This document shows, piece by piece, positions 60,871 to 64,000 of a stretch of DNA of 64,000 nt. Made by a program: the position numbers and the translations under genes. Origin of the DNA: Sphingobium yanoikuyae (lineage in GTDB: Bacteria > Pseudomonadota > Alphaproteobacteria > Sphingomonadales > Sphingomonadaceae); the NCBI RefSeq assembly GCF_034424525.1, contig NZ_CP139979.1:2815001-2879000 (forward strand), in the 5' to 3' direction. The notes under the pieces are model-generated. The model saw nothing but the letters and a program-made list of their open reading frames with translations, was not told the origin of the DNA and did no database searches. The stretch's first letter is position 1; each line of letters opens with the position of its first letter.

Positions 60871-61554
60871 TCATAATTCACCAAGGTTTTCAATAACCCT
60901 TTGTGCATCGCAATGCCGTGCAGGATGGTCTGCATGGTCGATCCGACCCGGCCGCACTATCCTTATGGTATGCCAGCCCAGCGCCTTCGGAGCGATAAAA
61001 TCCTTCACCGGGTTGTCGGCAACATAAGTGAAACAGCGATTCGCCAATCCGAAATATTCCTGCATATGCAGGAAGGCGCGCCGATCCGGCTTCCAATGCG
61101 CACGCCCCCAACGGTCAGTACAGATACCTAGACTGACACCACGCCGGTACAGATCCAGTGCGCGGATCTTCCGTCGCTGGGCATCCAGATATCCGTCGGT
61201 GATGACGCCGATCGCAATATGCGGCGCGATATTCGTCAGGAAGTTCGCGGCATCTGGCGCCAGCTCGATAATCGGTCGATGCTGTCGATAGACGGCAAGC
61301 ATCCGCCCCACCAGGGACGGCGTAGGATCAATGTCCAAGTCGCGCAGGCAGTCATCGAATAACTGCGTCCTGGCGCCCGCCTCGAACTTTCGGCGCAGAA
61401 AATTCCCGTATTCGACAAGGCCCAGGCGTTCGCGCGCCCATGCACCGACAGCGCCCAATCCGCTCAGCACATAGTCCCGCTCCAGATAGAGTGTGTCATC
61501 AAGGTCGAAGACAAGCACGTGCTCCGGCGCGCACTTCACCCGCGGCCGGGCCAT
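60871..61554 (-). CDS. HAD-superfamily hydrolase
   Basis: 227 residues. Motif I VFDLDDTLYLERD (nucleophile Asp17, Asp19), motif II IGVITDG (Thr), Lys in RAHWKPDRRAF and motif IV YVADNPVKDF. Cap is helical (type C1). Probably a phosphatase acting on a sugar phosphate, given its operon. Its ATG overlaps the stop of the ATP-grasp gene. A short hairpin (TTCCTT/AAGGAA, 60855-60868) follows the stop. Confidence 0.85.
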   Translation of the reverse strand: MARPRVKCAPEHVLVFDLDDTLYLERDYVLSGLGAVGAWARERLGLVEYGNFLRRKFEAGARTQLFDDCLRDLDIDPTPSLVGRMLAVYRQHRPIIELAPDAANFLTNIAPHIAIGVITDGYLDAQRRKIRALDLYRRGVSLGICTDRWGRAHWKPDRRAFLHMQEYFGLANRCFTYVADNPVKDFIAPKALGWHTIRIVRPGRIDHADHPARHCDAQRVIENLGEL

Positions 61555-62600
61555 CAGACGAACACGGCATCATCGAACCGGAGCATCAGCATATCGGACT
61601 GCCATTCATCATTGGCGGTACGCGGCAAGTTCAGACATTCCTCCAGCATCCATGTCGTGAACTGCGCGCCGGCATGATGCGTCAGGGGATAACCGCCGCC
61701 GAAGCGGGCATTGATCTCGAACACGAACGGCATTCCATTCTCGGCCAGGCGCACCTGGAAGCACAGCGCCCCGCGTGCGCCCTTGCATGCAACGGCGATC
61801 TGGCGGGCCATGTCCGCCAGCGGCTGGCTGCGCAGCGTGACCCCTTTTTCCACTTCGCCTGCGCGGACCTTCAACCGTTCATGCGGCACGGCACATTTCA
61901 GTCGCCCTTCGGCATCGAAGTAGAGATTGACCGTGAATTCCCGTCCCGGAATGAACTGCTGGACGATATAGGGTTCCTTTGCATCGAGCGTGAGCAATTC
62001 GTTCAGCGTCTCGACCATCATGATACCGCGGCTCGAACTCCCGTGGCGCGGCTTGGCAAGCAAGGGAAAGACCATTTCCTCGCGCCCGCGCAAGACATCC
62101 TTGGCCGATGCCGTCCGGGGCGTGTGAACGCCTGCGGCGGAGAGGAAGCGGGCTGTCGCCAGCTTGTCGCGCGCCATCGTCACGACCTGCTCGCTACTGA
62201 CGGCAACATGGCAGCCAAGCGCCGCGAACTTGTCCCGGGCACGGGCAAAGGCAATCAGTTCGGTGTCGATGGTCGGCACGATCAGGCCGATATTTTCCTG
62301 CTCGCATATTTCCAGCATCGCTGGAATGAATGCGGTGCTTTCCGCTGAAGGCGCTGCGAATGCCTTGTCCGCCTCGATACAGGCCGGGCTCCATTCCGGC
62401 TGCAAATCACAGCCATAGATACTGAGATCCGCGCCCAGTTGTGCAGCCGACTGGCGAAAGCTGCGCAGCAGACTGACCCGGCGGCCGGCCGAACTCATCA
62501 TCATGCGCAAGGACCGCCGGGAAGACGCGCGTCGTCCTGAATTTGCCACCAGGGTGATCGCCCCCTCTTGAGTAGGTTCGAAAACGACCGGCATGTTCAT
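61554..62600 (-). CDS. ATP-grasp ligase (carbamoyl-phosphate-synthase-like)
   Basis: 348 residues. An N-terminal Rossmann-like domain begins after a basic stretch (MMMSSAGRRVSLLRSFRQSA), then the ATP-grasp fold: ARDKLATARFLSAAGVHTPR, FPLLAKPRHGSSSRGIMMVE (Lys and glycine-rich loop), YIVQQFIPGREFTVNLYFD, and the metal site FVFEINARFGGGYPLTHHAG. Forms an amide or similar bond using ATP. It is coupled by ATGA overlaps to the HAD gene after it and the PIG-L gene before it. Substrate unknown. Confidence 0.85.
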   Translation of the reverse strand: MNMPVVFEPTQEGAITLVANSGRRASSRRSLRMMMSSAGRRVSLLRSFRQSAAQLGADLSIYGCDLQPEWSPACIEADKAFAAPSAESTAFIPAMLEICEQENIGLIVPTIDTELIAFARARDKFAALGCHVAVSSEQVVTMARDKLATARFLSAAGVHTPRTASAKDVLRGREEMVFPLLAKPRHGSSSRGIMMVETLNELLTLDAKEPYIVQQFIPGREFTVNLYFDAEGRLKCAVPHERLKVRAGEVEKGVTLRSQPLADMARQIAVACKGARGALCFQVRLAENGMPFVFEINARFGGGYPLTHHAGAQFTTWMLEECLNLPRTANDEWQSDMLMLRFDDAVFV

Positions 62601-63280
62601 GCTACCTCCCTTATCAGGGTGAAAGCCTCGGCCGCCGCGCAGGAAACGCAGGATCCTCTCACCATTGCCAGTGCTCTCAATGTTTCTAGCGACCGTTCAT
62701 TGGGAAACGGTCGAACCTGCGACCGGAAGCAGGCAAACGCATCCAATTTCTGATCCAGATGGCTGGAGATGTCGATAAAGACATTGGGCTGGAACGCGGG
62801 ACCAAGATAGGGTGCGGACCAGTTGGTTTCCGACACCGTTTCATAGGCGAGGATGCGCCGGGGATAATCCGGCCCCAACGGACGCGCCGCCACCATGGCC
62901 GCATCGAAGACCAGCTTATGATCGAAATGCAGATCGCCCACAAAGGGGACCAGCAACATATCGGGCCGGCTCGTCATAACCGATTTCGCAATGGCGGCAT
63001 TGAGCGCGGCGCGCGATACGCCGTCCAGACCGGCTGCCGGAAAATCCAGAAACTGCGTCTGGGTGACGCCCAGCAGCCAATGCGCCTGGCGGGCCTCATC
63101 GCGCACCTGGTTAGCCTGATCCTCGTCGAACAATGGCGCCATGCCGCGCGTAACCACCAGGATTTCAACCTGGCACCCCATCGAGACCAGTCGCGCGATC
63201 GTGCCCCCACAGCCTAGAACCTCGTCATCGGGATGCGGTGCGATGACCAGCGCCCGCTGTACGGAATCGAGAGCCGTCAT
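62597..63280 (-). CDS. PIG-L/LmbE-family deacetylase
   Basis: 227 residues. Zinc motif APHPDDEVLGCGGT (His16, Asp18/19) and the third ligand in GDLHFDHKLVFDAA. Members remove N-acetyl groups from GlcNAc-type sugars. ATG 63280 overlaps the formyltransferase stop and its own stop overlaps the ATP-grasp start, so the four genes form one translationally coupled unit. Confidence 0.88.
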   Translation of the reverse strand: MTALDSVQRALVIAPHPDDEVLGCGGTIARLVSMGCQVEILVVTRGMAPLFDEDQANQVRDEARQAHWLLGVTQTQFLDFPAAGLDGVSRAALNAAIAKSVMTSRPDMLLVPFVGDLHFDHKLVFDAAMVAARPLGPDYPRRILAYETVSETNWSAPYLGPAFQPNVFIDISSHLDQKLDAFACFRSQVRPFPNERSLETLRALAMVRGSCVSCAAAEAFTLIREVA

Positions 63281-64000
63281 CGCGTCATCGACTCCCGTCC
63301 CAGAATGGCGTGGACAGGCAAGGCGCCATCCGCCGGGCAGGACCATTGCGTGACCTGCAGCCCGCCGTCATCGCCGCAGCGCACCGTAAAGCTGCTGTCG
63401 GTGCGCTCGACAATCTGCCCCGGCATGGACGCTCTGTAGCGCGACAGGGACACGGGATACGCCGCGGCGATGACGACCTTGCTGTCGTTCAATATCGTCC
63501 AGGCGCCCGGATAGGGCGCACCACAGGCGCGCACCATGCGCCAGATATCATCCACCGGCGCCGTCCAATCGATACGGGCATCCTCGGGCCGTCGGCGCGT
63601 GCCATAGCTGCTGTACCGTTCGTCCTGCGGCACCCCGGGCGCACGCCCATGGGCCAGGTCGATCAGCATGGGCGGCAATATTTCGGCCAGCATCGTCATA
63701 TGCCTGGCATAGAGAGATTCTGCCGTCTCATCCGATGCGACATGGAAGAAACGCTGTGCCAGGATCGGGCCACTGTCGACCCCGTCGTCGATCCTGAACA
63801 GGGTAGAGGCGGAAATCGGCTCATCGAGCAGGATGGTCCATGGGATGATCGCGCGCCCGCGCAACCGGGGCAGCGGCGCGGGGTGAAAACCGATCAGGCC
63901 GCCCGGTGCGCTGGCCTGCACGCGCGCGCCGCACAGTTGCGACCAGCCGATGACGAAGATGTAGTCGGGCGCGAGATCCTCGATCAGCTCGAGACTGGAC
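63277..64000 (-). CDS. Formyltransferase-family protein (partial)
   Basis: About 240 residues before the right edge cuts the N-terminus. Core motif GFHPAPLPRLRGRAIIPW followed by DDGVDSGPILAQ matches methionyl-tRNA formyltransferase-type domains; the usual catalytic Asn (N-x-H) is Gly here while His and Asp remain. A C-terminal Fmt-like domain follows (from about RIDWTAPVDDIWRMVRA). Context with a deacetylase suggests N-formylation of an amino sugar using formyl-tetrahydrofolate rather than tRNA. Confidence 0.83.
   Translation of the reverse strand, partial: SSLELIEDLAPDYIFVIGWSQLCGARVQASAPGGLIGFHPAPLPRLRGRAIIPWTILLDEPISASTLFRIDDGVDSGPILAQRFFHVASDETAESLYARHMTMLAEILPPMLIDLAHGRAPGVPQDERYSSYGTRRRPEDARIDWTAPVDDIWRMVRACGAPYPGAWTILNDSKVVIAAAYPVSLSRYRASMPGQIVERTDSSFTVRCGDDGGLQVTQWSCPADGALPVHAILGRESMTR

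Overview
The window looks like chromosome of a high-GC alphaproteobacterium of the family Sphingomonadaceae, probably Sphingobium or a close relative. This rests on overall character (GC-rich coding with ATGA/GTGA stop-start overlaps, a gene-transfer-agent head cluster, a cyoABCD-SURF1-RegBA cluster, a sphingomonad-style exopolysaccharide region and dispersed palindromic repeats), not on a database match.

Region 1 (1-15.8 kb) carries the head and packaging genes of a gene transfer agent or related prophage, all on the minus strand: terminase small-subunit-like protein, terminase large subunit, portal, DUF6127-like protein, prohead protease and the start of the major capsid gene. The series is broken in three places by unrelated genes: peptidase, PAP2 phosphatase and small secreted proteins between the terminase genes; a Sel1 protein, a nitroreductase and small ORFs between large terminase and portal; and an AT-rich GNAT module between protease and capsid. 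Two tiny paralogous membrane proteins lie on the opposite strand between portal and DUF6127. The region is littered with dispersed repeats, including a 120-bp pair and nested palindromes.

Region 2 (15.8-30 kb) holds housekeeping and surface genes: glutathione S-transferase, a Tat-exported FAD protein, secreted proteins, an RTX calcium-binding protein, an M28 peptidase, a tandem pair of head-GIN (DUF2807) proteins, an Amt ammonium transporter with a GT2 glycosyltransferase, and an MFS transporter. Two truncated 3'-end gene duplications (11.2 kb and 21.2 kb) point to recombination.

Region 3 (30.2-37.1 kb) is one tightly overlapped plus-strand cluster: bo3-type quinol oxidase cyoABCD, SURF1, and a RegB/RegA redox two-component system, followed by tRNA-Gly(CCC). 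Next to the tRNA is a remnant of a cysteine-rich YkgJ-like gene.

Region 4 (37.7-64 kb) is a cell-surface polysaccharide region: a 1507-residue adhesin with 14 repeat units and RTX repeats, a pectate-lyase-like beta-helix protein, a GtrA/GtrB pair, an RfbF-RfbG-RfbH set for a CDP-3,6-dideoxyhexose with an unusual PLP enzyme and a short-chain dehydrogenase lacking its lysine, an O-antigen ligase/polymerase, membrane and soluble glycosyltransferases, an acyltransferase, a methyltransferase, a Wzx flippase, a Wzz/tyrosine-kinase fusion, a LuxR protein with a degenerate receiver, and an operon of HAD phosphatase, ATP-grasp ligase, PIG-L deacetylase and formyltransferase that runs off the right edge. 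Together these would build, tailor, export and attach a surface glycan. The two most unusual pieces are the GNAT module inside the capsid operon and the deacetylase/formyltransferase/ATP-grasp tailoring set.
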